From CALKWS01 sp051020515 (GTDB lineage: Bacteria; Actinomycetota; Actinomycetes; Actinomycetales; Beutenbergiaceae), in NCBI RefSeq assembly GCF_051020515.1, contig NZ_CP194857.1:3100001-3164000 (forward strand): a DNA stretch of 64,000 nucleotides. Reading direction: 5' to 3'. The stretch's first letter is position 1, and every line of letters begins with the position of its first letter. The notes under the pieces are model-generated. The model was not told where the DNA came from. It did not search any database and was given only the letters and a program-made list of their open reading frames with translations. Positions 40,089 through 50,101 of the stretch are shown here, one piece after another. A program made the translations under genes and the position numbers.

Positions 40089-41358
40089 ATGACGCATGAG
40101 CACACCGATACCGACCTCGATCCAGCGGTAGCCCGACGAACACGGCGGATCCTGCTGGCGGTCGTGCTGCCGCTGCTGTTGGCCACCGTCGTGGGTCTGG
40201 CCCTCCTGTGGCCGCGGGGGGAGACCCCGGTGGGCTCGCGGGAGAATCCGGTGGAGGGCCCGGGTTTCACCACCGCGGTGATCACCGAGGTCACCGGTGA
40301 GGTCGGCACCGAGGCGATGGCCGAACTGCAGGACGGCACCGAGCGGATCGTGCCGATCCAGGTGCCTCCGGAGATCGTCTCCGCCGGGATCGAACCCGGT
40401 GACACCATCCGGATCTTCTTCACCACCGGGGCGATGGGCTCGGGTAGCCCGTATGTGTACGTGGACGCCGTCCGGGACGTGCCCTTGTTGCTGCTCACCG
40501 GCCTGTACGTGCTCGTCGTGGTGCTGGTGGCGCGGATCCGGGGGTTGATGGCTATCGTCGGCCTGCTGGCTTCCCTGGGTGTGGTGGCGGCGTTCCTGGT
40601 GCCGGCGCTGATGTCGGGCGCCCCGGCGATGCTGACCACGCTGGTCGGTGCCAGCGCGATGATGTTCTTCGCGGTGTATCTGGCCCACGGTGTCTCGATC
40701 CGCACCACCACCGCGCTCCTGGGCACCTTCATCGGGCTGGCTGTGACGACGGGACTGGCGTGGTGGTCCACGAGTGCGGCGCGGCTGTCCGGGGGGGGGG
40801 TCGGACAGTGCGCTGATGCTCGACGCGGTCCTGCCCGGGTTGGGCCTGCGTGACCTGTTGATGTGCGGCATCGTGATCGCCGGGTTGGGCGCGCTCAACG
40901 ACGTCTCGATCACGCAGGCCTCGGCGGTGTGGGAACTGCACGCGGCGAACCCGGACGCCCCCACCCGCAGCGTCTTCGCCCGGGCGATGCGAATCGGCCG
41001 CGACCACATCGCCTCCACCGTCTACACCCTGGCCTTCGCGTACGTCGGCACCGCGATGACCACCCTGATGGTGGTGATGCTCTACGACCGTTCCGTCACC
41101 AGCACACTCACCGCCGGGGAGATCGCCGAGGAGGTGGTGCGCACCCTGGTCTCCTCGATCGGCCTGGTACTGGCCATCCCGGCGACCACCTTCATCGCGG
41201 CCATGCTGGTGCGCTCCAGCCGCCGCCGTGCTGAGCCGGTCCGGGCCGGCGGCCGGCGAAGCGCCGGGCGCCCCGGCACACCCGTGAGTGTCGAGCACCG
41301 GGCTGCCGAGATCGAGTCCGACGACGACGGTGCGCATCGCCAGAGCCCGGCGACGTGA
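40089..41358 (+). CDS. YibE/F family membrane protein, frameshift in a G10 run
   Basis: About 422 residues after repair, with an N-terminal helix, an extracytoplasmic beta domain (FTTAVITEVTGEV..) and about seven further helices. The C-terminal half carries the YibE/F pattern AGLGALNDVSITQASAVWEL and IASTVYTLAFAYVGTAM. The frame breaks inside a run of ten G (40791-40800); nine G restore SGGGSDSALMLDAVLPGLGL. Function is unknown in the literature I recall; it is predicted to be a transporter-like protein. It lies divergent from znuA. Confidence 0.88.
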
Positions 41359-41456
41359 GGCGGTGGGCCGGTGGCCCGGGACCACCTGAGCCGATCAGGT
41401 GATCCGGCTCGGCCGCCCGTGGCGGGCATCACCGTGGCCGGCCCCGGCCTGGATGC

Positions 41457-41462
41457 GAGAAT
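41457..41462 (+). promoter_or_regulatory. -10 hexamer of leaderless dusB
   Basis: GAGAAT lies exactly 6 bases before GTG 41469, supporting that start and a leaderless message. Confidence 0.45.
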
Positions 41463-41468
41463 ACCCAG

Positions 41469-42653
41469 GTGAATCCCTTGCAGATCGGCTCCATCACCGT
41501 GGGCAGCCCGGTGGTGCTGGCACCGATGGCCGGCGTGACCAATGCGCCGTTCCGTGCGCTGTGCCGCCGGGCCGGCGCTGCCGGGATCCCCGAGGGTGCC
41601 GCACTGCCGGGTCCGGCACCGGCCGGGCTGTACGTGGCCGAGATGCTTACGTCCCGCGCACTGGTGGAGCGCACTCCCGAGTCGATGCGCATCATCTCCC
41701 ACGACGCCGGTGAGGCGGTGCGCAGTGTCCAGCTCTACGGGGTGGATCCGGCCACTGTGGGGGCGGCGACGCGGATGCTGGTCGAGGAGGACCTTGCCGA
41801 TCACATCGACCTGAACTTCGGCTGTCCGGTTCCCAAGGTGACCCGCAAGGGCGGCGGTGCGGTGCTGCCATGGAAGTCCGAACTCTTCGGGGCGATCGTC
41901 ACGGCCGCCGTGCGCGCCACCGAGGGCAGCGATGTGCCGGTCACGGTGAAGATGCGGATGGGCATCGACGCCGAGCACCTGACCTACCTCGATGCCGGGC
42001 TGCGCGCCCAGGACGCCGGTGTGGCCGCGGTGGCACTGCACGGGCGCACCGCCGCCGACCACTACTCCGGCACCGCCAACTGGGACGCGATCGGAGCACT
42101 CAAGGAGGCCGTCACCGACATTCCGGTGCTGGGCAACGGCGACATCTGGTCAGCGCAGGACGCGCTGGCGATGGTGGCCCACACCGGCTGCGACGGGATC
42201 GTGGTCGGGCGCGGCTGCCAGGGCCGGCCGTGGCTGTTCACCGACCTGGTGGCGGCCTTCGCCGGCTCATCGGTGCGTCGCCGCCCCGGGCTGGCCCAGG
42301 TGGCCACGACGATCCGGGAGCACGCCGAGCTGATGGTGACGCACTTCGGTGATGAGGGTAAGGCCCTGCGGGAACTGCGCAAGCACATGGCCTGGTACCT
42401 CAAGGGTTACGTGGTGGGAGGCCCGGTGCGGGCCGCGTTCGGTCTGGTGTCCTCCCTCGCCGAACTGGACGACCGGCTCGCTGCACTGGACCTGGACCAG
42501 CCCTATCCCGGCGCCGGGGCGGAGGGGCCGCGCGGGCGCGCCGGCACCCCGAAGGTCCCGCACCTGCCGCAGGGTTGGCTGGACTCCCGGCACCTGGATG
42601 AGGAACTGCGAGCCCTGCTGGAGCAGGCCGAACTGGGCGTCTCCGGCGGCTGA
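41469..42653 (+). CDS. dusB: tRNA-dihydrouridine synthase DusB
   Basis: A 394-residue flavoenzyme that reduces uridines in tRNA. TIM-barrel motifs VVLAPMAGVTNAPFR, NFGCPVPKVTRKGGGA (with the catalytic Cys), VKMRMG, LHGRTAADHYSG, GNGDIW and VGRGCQGRPW are all present. The C-terminal helical domain is followed by a Pro/Gly-rich segment. An insert after the first motif (AAGIPEGAALPG) is found in actinobacterial members. It is convergent with the GH13 gene; no clear terminator hairpin was seen in the 54-base gap. Confidence 0.95.
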   Translation: MNPLQIGSITVGSPVVLAPMAGVTNAPFRALCRRAGAAGIPEGAALPGPAPAGLYVAEMLTSRALVERTPESMRIISHDAGEAVRSVQLYGVDPATVGAATRMLVEEDLADHIDLNFGCPVPKVTRKGGGAVLPWKSELFGAIVTAAVRATEGSDVPVTVKMRMGIDAEHLTYLDAGLRAQDAGVAAVALHGRTAADHYSGTANWDAIGALKEAVTDIPVLGNGDIWSAQDALAMVAHTGCDGIVVGRGCQGRPWLFTDLVAAFAGSSVRRRPGLAQVATTIREHAELMVTHFGDEGKALRELRKHMAWYLKGYVVGGPVRAAFGLVSSLAELDDRLAALDLDQPYPGAGAEGPRGRAGTPKVPHLPQGWLDSRHLDEELRALLEQAELGVSGG

Positions 42654-42707
42654 GCCCCTCCGTGCTCGCCCGCCCGAGTGCGCGGTGGCTCGCGGTACGC
42701 CTCAGTG

Positions 42708-44439
42708 CTACCCGTCGTCGTCCGCCGGCCGGGGGATGACCGCCCAGACCGCCTCGTCCGGGCCCACGTCGTCGCCTCCGCCGGATGCGAGCAGGACCTC
42801 CAGGTCCGTGGGGAGCGGAACGGCCCGCTCGCCCAGATTCACCAGGACCACCACCTCGCGGTTGGTGAAGACCAGCAGATCACCTTCGTTCGCCGGCAGC
42901 CCATCCACCCAGGCCAGCGACCCCGAGCCCAATCGCCAGTCACGACGGATCCGGAGTGCGGCGCGCACCAGCTCATAGGTCGAGGACGGGTCACCCTTCT
43001 GCATATCGGCCGCCAACGCGGCGAATGAGTCGGGCTGGGGCAGCCAGGTGGCGCCGGTGGGGGAGAAACCGTACCCGGGAGCGTCGGAGCGCCAGGGCAG
43101 CGGGATCCGGCACCCGTCCCGGCCCACGACCCGCCCATCGGTGCGCGCGAAGGTCGGGTCCTGGCGCACCTCGCCGGGCAGATCGGTGTGCTCGGGAAGG
43201 CCGAACTCCTCGCCCTGGTAGAGGTAGGCCGAGCCCGGCAGCGCCAGCATCAGCAGCAGCCCGGCCCGTGCGCGCCGCAGACCGAGTTCGCCATCGGGCT
43301 GTGGGTCGCCCGCGCCGATCCCATTGGGACCCTTGCCGGTCACGGACAATCCGAGCCGGCTGGCGGCACGGACCACGTCATGATTGGAGAGAACCCAGGT
43401 GCAGGGTGCTCCGACGGCGTCGAGTTCGAGCAACGAGGTCTGGATGCTCTGCCGCAACGACCCGGCCCGCCAGGGGGTGGTGAGGAACTGGAAGTTGAAC
43501 GCCTGGTGCATCTCATCGGGGCGGACATACCGGGCCAGCGCGCGATCGTCCTCGACCCACGCCTCGGCGATCAGCACTCGCTCCGGACCGTACTCGGCCA
43601 GCACCTCACGCCAGGTGCGGTAGATCTCGTGCACGCGGGGCTGGTCCCACATCGGAGCCTGCTTGCCGGCAGGCTCGGCGCTCTCCTCGGCGCTGATCAT
43701 CGTGCGGTGGCCCTCCCACTCCGGGAACGACTGATCCTTGATCAGACCGTGAGCCACATCCACCCGGAACCCGGCCACACCTCGGTCCAGCCAGAACCGC
43801 AGCACGTCGATGAACTCGCCGCGGACATCCTCGTGCTCCCAGTTCAAGTCCGGTTGGTGGGAGTCGAACAGGTGCAGGTACCACTGCCCCGGACTTCCGT
43901 CGGCCTCGGTGATGCGGGTCCAGCCGGGTCCGCCGAACACGCTGCCCCAGTTGTTCGGGGGCTCGGCCCCATCGGGCCCGGTCCCGTCGCGGAAGATGTA
44001 CCGGTCCCGCTGCGGTGAACCCGGCGGTGCCGCCAGGGCCTCGGCGAACCAGGGGTGGGCGTCCGAGGTGTGGTTGGGCACCAGGTCCACGATCACCCGC
44101 AGGCCCAACTGGTCGGCGCGGGCGATGAGGGCGTCCATATCCGACAGCGTGCCGAGCTGGGGGTGCACCGACCGGTAGTCGGCCACGTCGTAGCCGCCGT
44201 CGTGCTGGGGGGAGGGGTAGAAGGGTGACAGCCACGCCGCGTCCACGCCGAGGCGGGCCAGGTGGTCCAGCCTGCCGGTGATCCCCGGCAGGGTCCCCGA
44301 CGCCGTCGCCGTCGGAGTCGGCGAAGGAACGGGGGTAGATCTGGTAGATGACGGCGTCGCGCCACCATCCCGGGGCCTGGTCGGCCCGGTGCACGAGGGT
44401 CGTGGTCGTGGCGGCGGCGACGTGCGAAGCGGTGACCAT
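42708..44439 (-). CDS. GH13 alpha-glucosidase, frameshifted in the assembly
   Basis: About 576 residues after repair. The N-terminus WWRDAVIYQIYPRSFADSDGDGVGD is in one frame and LPGITGRLDHLARLG in the next; near 44293-44295 three C (minus strand) stand for two. GH13 signatures: VDLVPNHTS, GFRVDVAHGL (nucleophile Asp), LIAEAWV (acid/base Glu) and LSNHD (third carboxylate). This fits oligo-1,6-glucosidase or alpha-glucosidase (trehalose or maltose hydrolysis), cytosolic. ATG 44439 is chosen because a -10 hexamer stands 6 bases upstream. Confidence 0.9.
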
Positions 44440-44445
44440 CGGCCC

Positions 44446-44451
44446 AGTCTC
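44446..44451 (-). promoter_or_regulatory. -10 hexamer of leaderless GH13 gene
   Basis: On the minus strand GAGACT lies 6 bases before ATG 44439. Confidence 0.45.
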
Positions 44452-44514
44452 ACCCGTGACAGGCGGTGATGCCAATCTGTGCCGCGACCTCGGGCGACCG
44501 CGCTGGGTGCTGGG

Positions 44515-45550
44515 CTATTGGGCGTTCGCCGCGGCAGCGCTGATGGAGTCCACGTACTCCTCCAGCCCCCAGGTCAGGGACAGGGCAGTGGGCGGGGACA
44601 TCGCCGCGATCAACTGATCACCGGTGATGTGGGCGACGGCGCCGCGCTGGACCGCCGGGATGACCTGGGCGTAGGACTGGTCCAGGAACGTCTGTACCTC
44701 CTCGCCGGTGGAGGCGTAGTTCACCAGGATGTCGGCGTCGATCGCGTCGGTGCTCTCATAGGACAGGGCGTAGACGAACGACTCCCCCCCCACCGTCCAG
44801 TTCCTCCACCGACGGTGCGCTGGTCAGGCCGAGGTCGAGCAGGAAGTCCACCCTGGAGTCAGCCGGCTTGTACACGTAGAAGGTGCCGCCGACGTCCCAT
44901 ATCGCTGCCACGGTCAGTCCCTGCAGTTCCGGGTGCTCCTGGGTGACGGCGGCCAACGTGCCGTCCAGTTCGGTCACCAGATCCGCGGCCTCGCCCGGCA
45001 TGGACAGGGAGGTGCCGACGATCTCGATCACCTCGCGCCACGGGGTCGTCCAGGGCTGGTCCGGGTAGGCCACGGTCGGGGCGATCTCGGACAGGATCTG
45101 GTACTGCTCCTCGGTGAGGCCCGAGTAGGGGGCCAGGATCAACTCGGGACTGAGCGCGTCGATCTCCTCGTACGCCGGTTCCTCCACGTTCGCGGGCACG
45201 ATCGCGGGCTCGGCGCCGAGGTGCGCGAGTTCCTCGTTCACCCAGGGCAGCAGGCCGTTGTCGTCCACGGCGTAGGTCTGTGCCTCGATACCCACCGGGA
45301 CCACCCCGAGTGCGAGCGCGGCCTCGGTGGACCCCCAGCCCAGGGTGACCACGTCGCTCACCCCGGCCGGAACCTCGGTGCGACCAAAGGCGTGGTCGAT
45401 GCTGACCGGCGCCCCGTAGCGGCCGCCATCGCCGGTGCCTGCGGTGCCGGCGGCTCCGCCTGCTCCGTCGCCGGTGCCGGCGGAGGAACCGCAGGCGGAC
45501 AGGGCGAGGGTGGCAGCAGCGAGAACGGCCAGGAGCGAGCGTCGGACCAC
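44515..45550 (-). CDS. Ferric-siderophore ABC transporter substrate-binding lipoprotein, frameshifted in the assembly
   Basis: About 344 residues after repair. A signal peptide with lipobox LALSAC is followed by the FecB/FepB-type fold: GWGSTEAALALGVVPVGI, LAHLGAEPAIVPANVEEPAYEEIDALSPELIL and DVGGTFYVY. The frame breaks in a run of eight C (44784-44791 on the plus strand); seven restore EELDGGGESFVYALSYE. Start GTG 45550 has GGAG upstream. It binds Fe(III)-siderophore outside the membrane for the permeases encoded upstream in the same direction. A DtxR/IdeR-type box sits in its promoter. Confidence 0.9.
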
Positions 45551-45573
45551 GAGATCTCCACATCCATCGAAAG

Positions 45574-45599
45574 TTAGGTGAGGCTAACCTAATGTCAAG
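45574..45599 (-). promoter_or_regulatory. Iron box (DtxR/IdeR type) in the siderophore-binding protein promoter
   Basis: TTAGGTGAGGCTAACCTAA (45574-45592, plus strand) matches the 19-base DtxR/IdeR consensus TTAGGTTAGSCTAACCTAA at 18 positions. On the minus strand TTGACA (45594-45599) immediately precedes it and TAACTT can be the -10, so the box fills the promoter spacer and an iron-bound repressor would block it. Confidence 0.9.
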
Positions 45600-45626
45600 T
45601 GTGCGGCGGTGACAAACCGGTACCGC

Positions 45627-46439
45627 TCATCGATGGAATCGTCCGATCGGGACCACCATCGGGGTGCCGCAGACCGGGTCCGGCACGATCCGGGCACGCA
45701 ACCCGAACGCGTCGGCGACCACCTCGGCGGTGAGTACCTGGTCCGGGCTGCCGATCGCGTGCACCCGCCCTGCCCGCATCACCACCAGGTTCTCGGCGTA
45801 GCGGGCGGCCAGGTTCAGGTCGTGCAACACCATCACCACCGTGCCGCCCCGTTCCCGGTTCACTGCCGCCAGCAGGTCCAGTACCTCCAGCTGGTGGGTG
45901 ACGTCGAGGAAGGTGGTGGGTTCATCGAGTAGCAGGATGTCGGGATCCTGAGCCAGCGCCATGGCGATCCAGACGCGCTGACGCTGCCCGCCGGAGAGCT
46001 CATCCACACGCCGCCCGGCCAGCCCCTGCGTCCCGGTGGCTTCCAGTGCGGCGGTGACCACGTCGTCGTCGGCCGCGTTCGGCTGCCCGAACCATCCCTG
46101 GTGCGGATGGCGACCCCGGGCGACCAGGTCGGCGACCGTGATGCCCTCCGGAGCCGTGGGGCTCTGCGGCAGGATCCCGATCGTGCGCGCGACCTGGCGG
46201 GAGGGCAGTTCGTGCAGGGCCCTGCCGTCCAGGGTGATCGCACCGGACGCGGGGCGCAGCAGACGGGCAAGTCCGCGCAGCAGCGTGGACTTGCCGCACC
46301 CGTTGGCGCCGACGATCGCGGTGACCGCCCCCCGGGGAACAGTCAGGTCCAGGTCGGTGATCACCCGGCGGCTGTCGTATGCCAGGCTCAGCGCACTCGC
46401 GCGCAGGTCATGGCCGCTCTTGTGGTCGGTGGTGCTCAT
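45627..46439 (-). CDS. Ferric-siderophore ABC transporter ATPase
   Basis: A 270-residue FecE/FepC-type ATPase: Walker A GANGCGKST, Q-loop LPQSPTAPEGITV, signature LSGGQRQRVWIAMAL, Walker B ILLLDEPTTFLD and H-loop LHDL. The start overlaps the stop of the preceding permease gene. It powers the two FecCD permeases encoded just upstream (46436-48576). A 76-base gap separates it from the substrate-binding protein gene, which has its own promoter. Confidence 0.95.
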   Translation of the reverse strand: MSTTDHKSGHDLRASALSLAYDSRRVITDLDLTVPRGAVTAIVGANGCGKSTLLRGLARLLRPASGAITLDGRALHELPSRQVARTIGILPQSPTAPEGITVADLVARGRHPHQGWFGQPNAADDDVVTAALEATGTQGLAGRRVDELSGGQRQRVWIAMALAQDPDILLLDEPTTFLDVTHQLEVLDLLAAVNRERGGTVVMVLHDLNLAARYAENLVVMRAGRVHAIGSPDQVLTAEVVADAFGLRARIVPDPVCGTPMVVPIGRFHR

Positions 46440-47518
46440 GCGCCTCGCTCCCCGGCGTCGTCGGTGGCCAGCAGCCACAGCAGGTACGGGGCGCCGACGG
46501 CACCGGTGACGATCCCGACGGGTGCCTCGAGGGACCCGATCAGGTGGGTGGCAGCGAACTCACCACCGAGCACCACGGCGGCCCCCACCAGCGCCGCCGC
46601 CCCCAGTGCGAGGCCACCGGAGGGTAGCAGCCGGCGCGCGATCGGAGCCGAGACGAACGCCACGAAGGCCACCGGACCGGCGAATGCGGTGGCACTGGCG
46701 GCCAGGCCCACCCCCACCACCAGCACCAGCAGACGTGCCGGTTCCACGCGTACCCCCAGACCGCCCGCCATCTCATCGCCGAGTTGCAGCGCCTGCAGGC
46801 CTCGCGCCGCTAGGCCCACCAGCGGCAGCAGGGCGCCGACCAGCACCGCCAGCACCGCGATGTCGTTCCAGCGGGGGGTGCCGATGCTGCCGACCATCCA
46901 GACCAGTGCGGTGCGAACGTCGGCGACCTCGGCGCGGGTGAGTAGGTACCCGATGCCGGAGTTGATGGCGAAGGCGAAACCGACCCCGATCAGCACGAAT
47001 CGGAACCCGGTCACCCCGCCACGCCAGGCGAGCAGGTAGATCGCGGCCGCCACCGTTGCGGCACCGCCGAAGGCGAACAGACCCACCGTTGCTCCGGTCA
47101 GGCCCAGCGCCATGATCGCAAAGGCCGCGGCAAGGCTCGCACCGCCGGAGACCCCGAGGATGTCCGGGCTGGCCAGCGGGTTGCCCAGGACGGACTGGAA
47201 CAGCGCCCCGGCCAGACCGAGCGCCACGCCGACCAGGGCCGCCAGCACCACCCGTGGCAGCCGCAGCCGTCCGATCAGGAAGGAGGAGTCCCCGCTCCCG
47301 GCACCGAGGGCCGTGGCGAGGTAGTCCAGGACCGCACCGGTGTGACCGCCCCAGGTCAGGCTGGCCCAGGCCAGGGTCAGGACGAGGGTGGCCAGGATCG
47401 CGGTCACGATCAGGGTGCGCCGACGTCGGGCCCGGCGCACCCCGGCCAGCACCGTCCCGGCTGGGGCGGGGGGAGCCGGCGGATCCGGGGTGGCGGCCGG
47501 CGCCGCGGGCGCGGTCAC
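46436..47518 (-). CDS. Ferric-siderophore ABC transporter permease (FecCD family), second subunit
   Basis: A 360-residue permease with about nine hydrophobic helices and the family segments RLPRVVLAALVGVALGLAGALFQSVLGNPLASPDILGVSGGA and PHL-type cytosolic loop region GPVAFVAFVSAPIARRL. The N-terminus has a Pro/Ala-rich cytosolic extension. The start overlaps the first permease stop (ATGA) and the end overlaps the ATPase start, so the genes are coupled. Confidence 0.94.
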   Translation of the reverse strand: MTAPAAPAATPDPPAPPAPAGTVLAGVRRARRRRTLIVTAILATLVLTLAWASLTWGGHTGAVLDYLATALGAGSGDSSFLIGRLRLPRVVLAALVGVALGLAGALFQSVLGNPLASPDILGVSGGASLAAAFAIMALGLTGATVGLFAFGGAATVAAAIYLLAWRGGVTGFRFVLIGVGFAFAINSGIGYLLTRAEVADVRTALVWMVGSIGTPRWNDIAVLAVLVGALLPLVGLAARGLQALQLGDEMAGGLGVRVEPARLLVLVVGVGLAASATAFAGPVAFVAFVSAPIARRLLPSGGLALGAAALVGAAVVLGGEFAATHLIGSLEAPVGIVTGAVGAPYLLWLLATDDAGERGA

Positions 47519-48576
47519 AATCCCGCCAACCGGGCGCGGCGGACGATGGCCACCATCACCGGGGCCCCCACAAGGGCGACCACCAGCCCGGCCTCGAGTT
47601 CGCCGGGCCCGGCGATCAGGCGCCCGAGCACGTCGGACGCCAGCAGGAGCGCAGGGCCCACCAGTAGGGCGTAGGGGAGGATCCAGCGGTAATCCGGGCC
47701 CGTGAACGGGCGGATCAGGTGTGGAACCACCAGCCCCACGAACACGATCGGTCCGGCCAGCGCTGTAGCGCCGCCGGCCAGCAGCACCACACCCAGCACA
47801 GCCAGTGCCCGCGCGCGAGCGATGTGCAGACCGAGGCCGCGGGCAAGGTCATCACCCATCGAGAGCAGGTTCAGCCACCGCCCGCACGCCAGGACCAGCA
47901 CGCCACCCACGGCCAGGAACGGTGCCAGGGTGGTGATGACGTCGCCTCCGGTGCTGCTGCCGCGTCCGGCCAGCGAGCCCACCGCCCAGAAGCGGTACGT
48001 GTTGGTGGCGGTGGTGGAGGACAGCAGCAGCAGGGTCAGGATCGAGGTGATGCCGGCGGTCAGTGCCACCCCGGCCAGCGCCAGGGTGACCGGGGTGGCG
48101 CCCCGGGGCCCCAGGGCCCCGATACCGTAGACCACCACGGTCGCCGCTGCCGCACCGGCGAAGGCGAACCAGAGGTAGTTCGAAGGGCTGGTGATCCCGA
48201 ACAGGGTGATGGCCAGCACCACGAACAGCGAGGCCCCGGCGTTGACACCCAGCAGGCCGGGATCGGCCAGCGGGTTGCGGGTGATGCCCTGCATCACGGT
48301 GCCGGCCAGCCCCAGCGCGGCCCCGACCAGCAGTCCCACGATGGTGCGGGGCAGCCTCTGGTCCAGCACCACCGCGTGGTCGGCCGCGCCGGCCACCGGG
48401 TCCAGCAGTGCCTCCCATACGGTTCCCAGCGCCACCTCCCGGGCACCCAGCGCCAGGCTCGCGGCACACACGATGAGCAATAGCACGACGGCAACGCCCA
48501 GGCCGAGGAGACGGCGGCGGGTAGGGACTGCGGTTGCGGGCGCCGGGGTGGGCGCCCTGGTCAGGGTCCTGGTCAT
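47515..48576 (-). CDS. Ferric-siderophore ABC transporter permease (FecCD family), first subunit
   Basis: A 353-residue permease with about nine helices: RLPRTIVGLLVGAALGLAGTVMQGITRNPLADPGLLGVNAGA and GPIVFVGLVVPHLIRPFTG are the FecCD signatures. It pairs with the second permease as a heterodimer. It begins 34 bases after the siderophore-interacting protein gene, so the order SIP-permease-permease-ATPase is probably one iron-repressed operon. Confidence 0.94.
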   Translation of the reverse strand: MTRTLTRAPTPAPATAVPTRRRLLGLGVAVVLLLIVCAASLALGAREVALGTVWEALLDPVAGAADHAVVLDQRLPRTIVGLLVGAALGLAGTVMQGITRNPLADPGLLGVNAGASLFVVLAITLFGITSPSNYLWFAFAGAAAATVVVYGIGALGPRGATPVTLALAGVALTAGITSILTLLLLSSTTATNTYRFWAVGSLAGRGSSTGGDVITTLAPFLAVGGVLVLACGRWLNLLSMGDDLARGLGLHIARARALAVLGVVLLAGGATALAGPIVFVGLVVPHLIRPFTGPDYRWILPYALLVGPALLLASDVLGRLIAGPGELEAGLVVALVGAPVMVAIVRRARLAGL

Positions 48577-48610
48577 GGCTGGTGCCGGAGCCGCGCGCTC
48601 AGCGTGCCCC

Positions 48611-49633
48611 TCACTGGGACTCGCTGCGTCCCTGGCGCCAGTAGCCCATGAACGCCACCCGGCGCCGGCATACCCCGGCCTCGGAGACGAGCATCCGGCG
48701 TAGCGTCTTGATCATCCCGGCCTCACCGGCGAACCAGGCGTAGAAGTCCGAGCCGCAGCGCTGACCGCGCCCGCAGGTGTCGACCGGTTGGAGCTGGAGC
48801 ACGGGGGAGTCCCAGAGTAGCTCGGTGTCGACGTCGACGTCCTCCAGTGCCTGGCCGACCACGGCACGAGCATCGTCGACGACCGCCGCGTGTGCGGCGA
48901 CCCAGGAACGCACGGCCGGGAGGAGGTGCTCGCCGTGCCCGGCCCCGTCGCGACCGAGCCAGGTGATCTGTGCGTGGTCGCCGTGGTCGACGTCCAGGAA
49001 GTCCCCTTGCCCGGGCACTTCGATGAAGGCGCGGGCGCGCTTGTCCGCCGCCAGATCCTCCAGGATCGAACAGATCGCCGGAGCGGCGGTCTCGTCCCCG
49101 GCGAGCAGCAACTCGGTGGCCGTTCCGGGTGCCCAGTCCGCTCCGGTCGCATACTGGCGGGAGCGGGCATCGGGACCGACGACGACGACGCGGTCGCCTC
49201 GCGCGGCCTGTTGCAGCCAGCGCGAAGCCGGTCCGGCGTCGCCGTGAATCACCATGTCCACGTCGATCTCGGCCGCGTCGGGGCGGACCGCCCGGATGGT
49301 GTAGGTGCGCAGCGGACTGCGCCGCTCCTGGGGTGCCTCGCGCCAGTGTTCGTACCAGGTGCCGGCCATGGCGATCCCCGCATCGTCGGCCCCGACGTCG
49401 GTCAGGTGGCCATCGGCCAGCGGGAACAGAATCTTGATCCGCTGGTCCTGGCCGTAGGTGCCGAACCAACCGATCTGCGCACCGGTGAACGTCACCCGGC
49501 GGAAATGCGGTCCGAGCGTGCGTACGTTCGTCACCTCGGCGGCGAAGGGCCGGTACGCCGGCCGGTCGTCGCGGGTGAGGATCTCCTGGATGCCGCGTGC
49601 GGTTGTCCCGGCCGCTTTTTGTAAGGCAAGCAT
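48611..49633 (-). CDS. Siderophore-interacting protein (ViuB-type ferric-siderophore reductase)
   Basis: A 340-residue flavoprotein. The FAD-binding segment RSPLRTYTIR (the RxYT motif), the middle GDAGPASRWLQQAARGD and the NAD(P)H-binding C-terminal part AGDETAAPAICSILEDL and FYAWFAGEAGMIKTLRR are typical. It releases iron by reducing imported Fe(III)-siderophore in the cytosol. It heads the uptake operon. ATG 49633 lies inside an iron box, so the message would be leaderless or very short-leadered and strongly iron repressed. Confidence 0.94.
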   Translation of the reverse strand: MLALQKAAGTTARGIQEILTRDDRPAYRPFAAEVTNVRTLGPHFRRVTFTGAQIGWFGTYGQDQRIKILFPLADGHLTDVGADDAGIAMAGTWYEHWREAPQERRSPLRTYTIRAVRPDAAEIDVDMVIHGDAGPASRWLQQAARGDRVVVVGPDARSRQYATGADWAPGTATELLLAGDETAAPAICSILEDLAADKRARAFIEVPGQGDFLDVDHGDHAQITWLGRDGAGHGEHLLPAVRSWVAAHAAVVDDARAVVGQALEDVDVDTELLWDSPVLQLQPVDTCGRGQRCGSDFYAWFAGEAGMIKTLRRMLVSEAGVCRRRVAFMGYWRQGRSESQ

Positions 49634-49640
49634 TACCTAA
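49622..49640 (-). promoter_or_regulatory. Iron box (DtxR/IdeR type) overlapping the SIP start codon
   Basis: On the minus strand TTAGGTAATGCTTGCCTTA resembles the consensus TTAGGTTAGSCTAACCTAA, with the outer arms conserved, and contains the ATG. A bound repressor would cover the transcription start. Confidence 0.7.
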
Positions 49641-50101
49641 GTAGACCATCGAGGCCGCGCCGCGCGCCACCCTGGTGGACCGGCGGCCGCCCGCGATGCA
49701 CGTCCGGTCGATCGGCCACCGACGATGGACGCTACCAATGCCACTCAATGACCTACCCAAGTGCTGGGCAATGAGCGTCCCAGCCTGCGCTAGTCAAAGG
49801 TCAACCCGTCCTCAAGTTTCCCGCTCATATGTTTCAACCCCGTAACGGTTTTGAGGTACTCTCGAGCAATGTCCTGCACATCAGTGGCGATGAGCGTGAC
49901 CGCTCTGTGCCGCACCAGAATGCGCCTCCGGCCGCATCGGCCGAGGGGTGGGAACCGGCGTGCCGGCGCCGAATCACACCGTTTGTGCCACCGCTTGGTG
50001 GCTCATACGGTGGTCTGCGGTTCTGACAAGTCGGTGTCACCGGTTCCGCTTCGCACGTCTGGGTGCGTTGGGCAGGCAGGCACCACATCGAGAGGAGCAC
50101 G
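49641..50101. other. Divergent intergenic region between the iron operon and ehuBCDA
   Basis: No convincing gene in 461 bases. It holds a separated inverted repeat GGACGCT/AGCGTCC (49727-49733 with 49774-49780) enclosing repeated CAATG words, and a 6-bp hairpin GCCACC/GGTGGC (49987-50002). These could be regulator sites for ectoine uptake, but I recognise no consensus. GAGAGGAG just before 50102 is the ehuB ribosome site. Confidence 0.5.

Noticed and set aside
40791..40800. Programmed frameshifting or phase variation in YibE/F as the main explanation
   Set aside because: Fourteen other genes in the window, including housekeeping genes without long runs, are broken in the same way, so error explains more with less.
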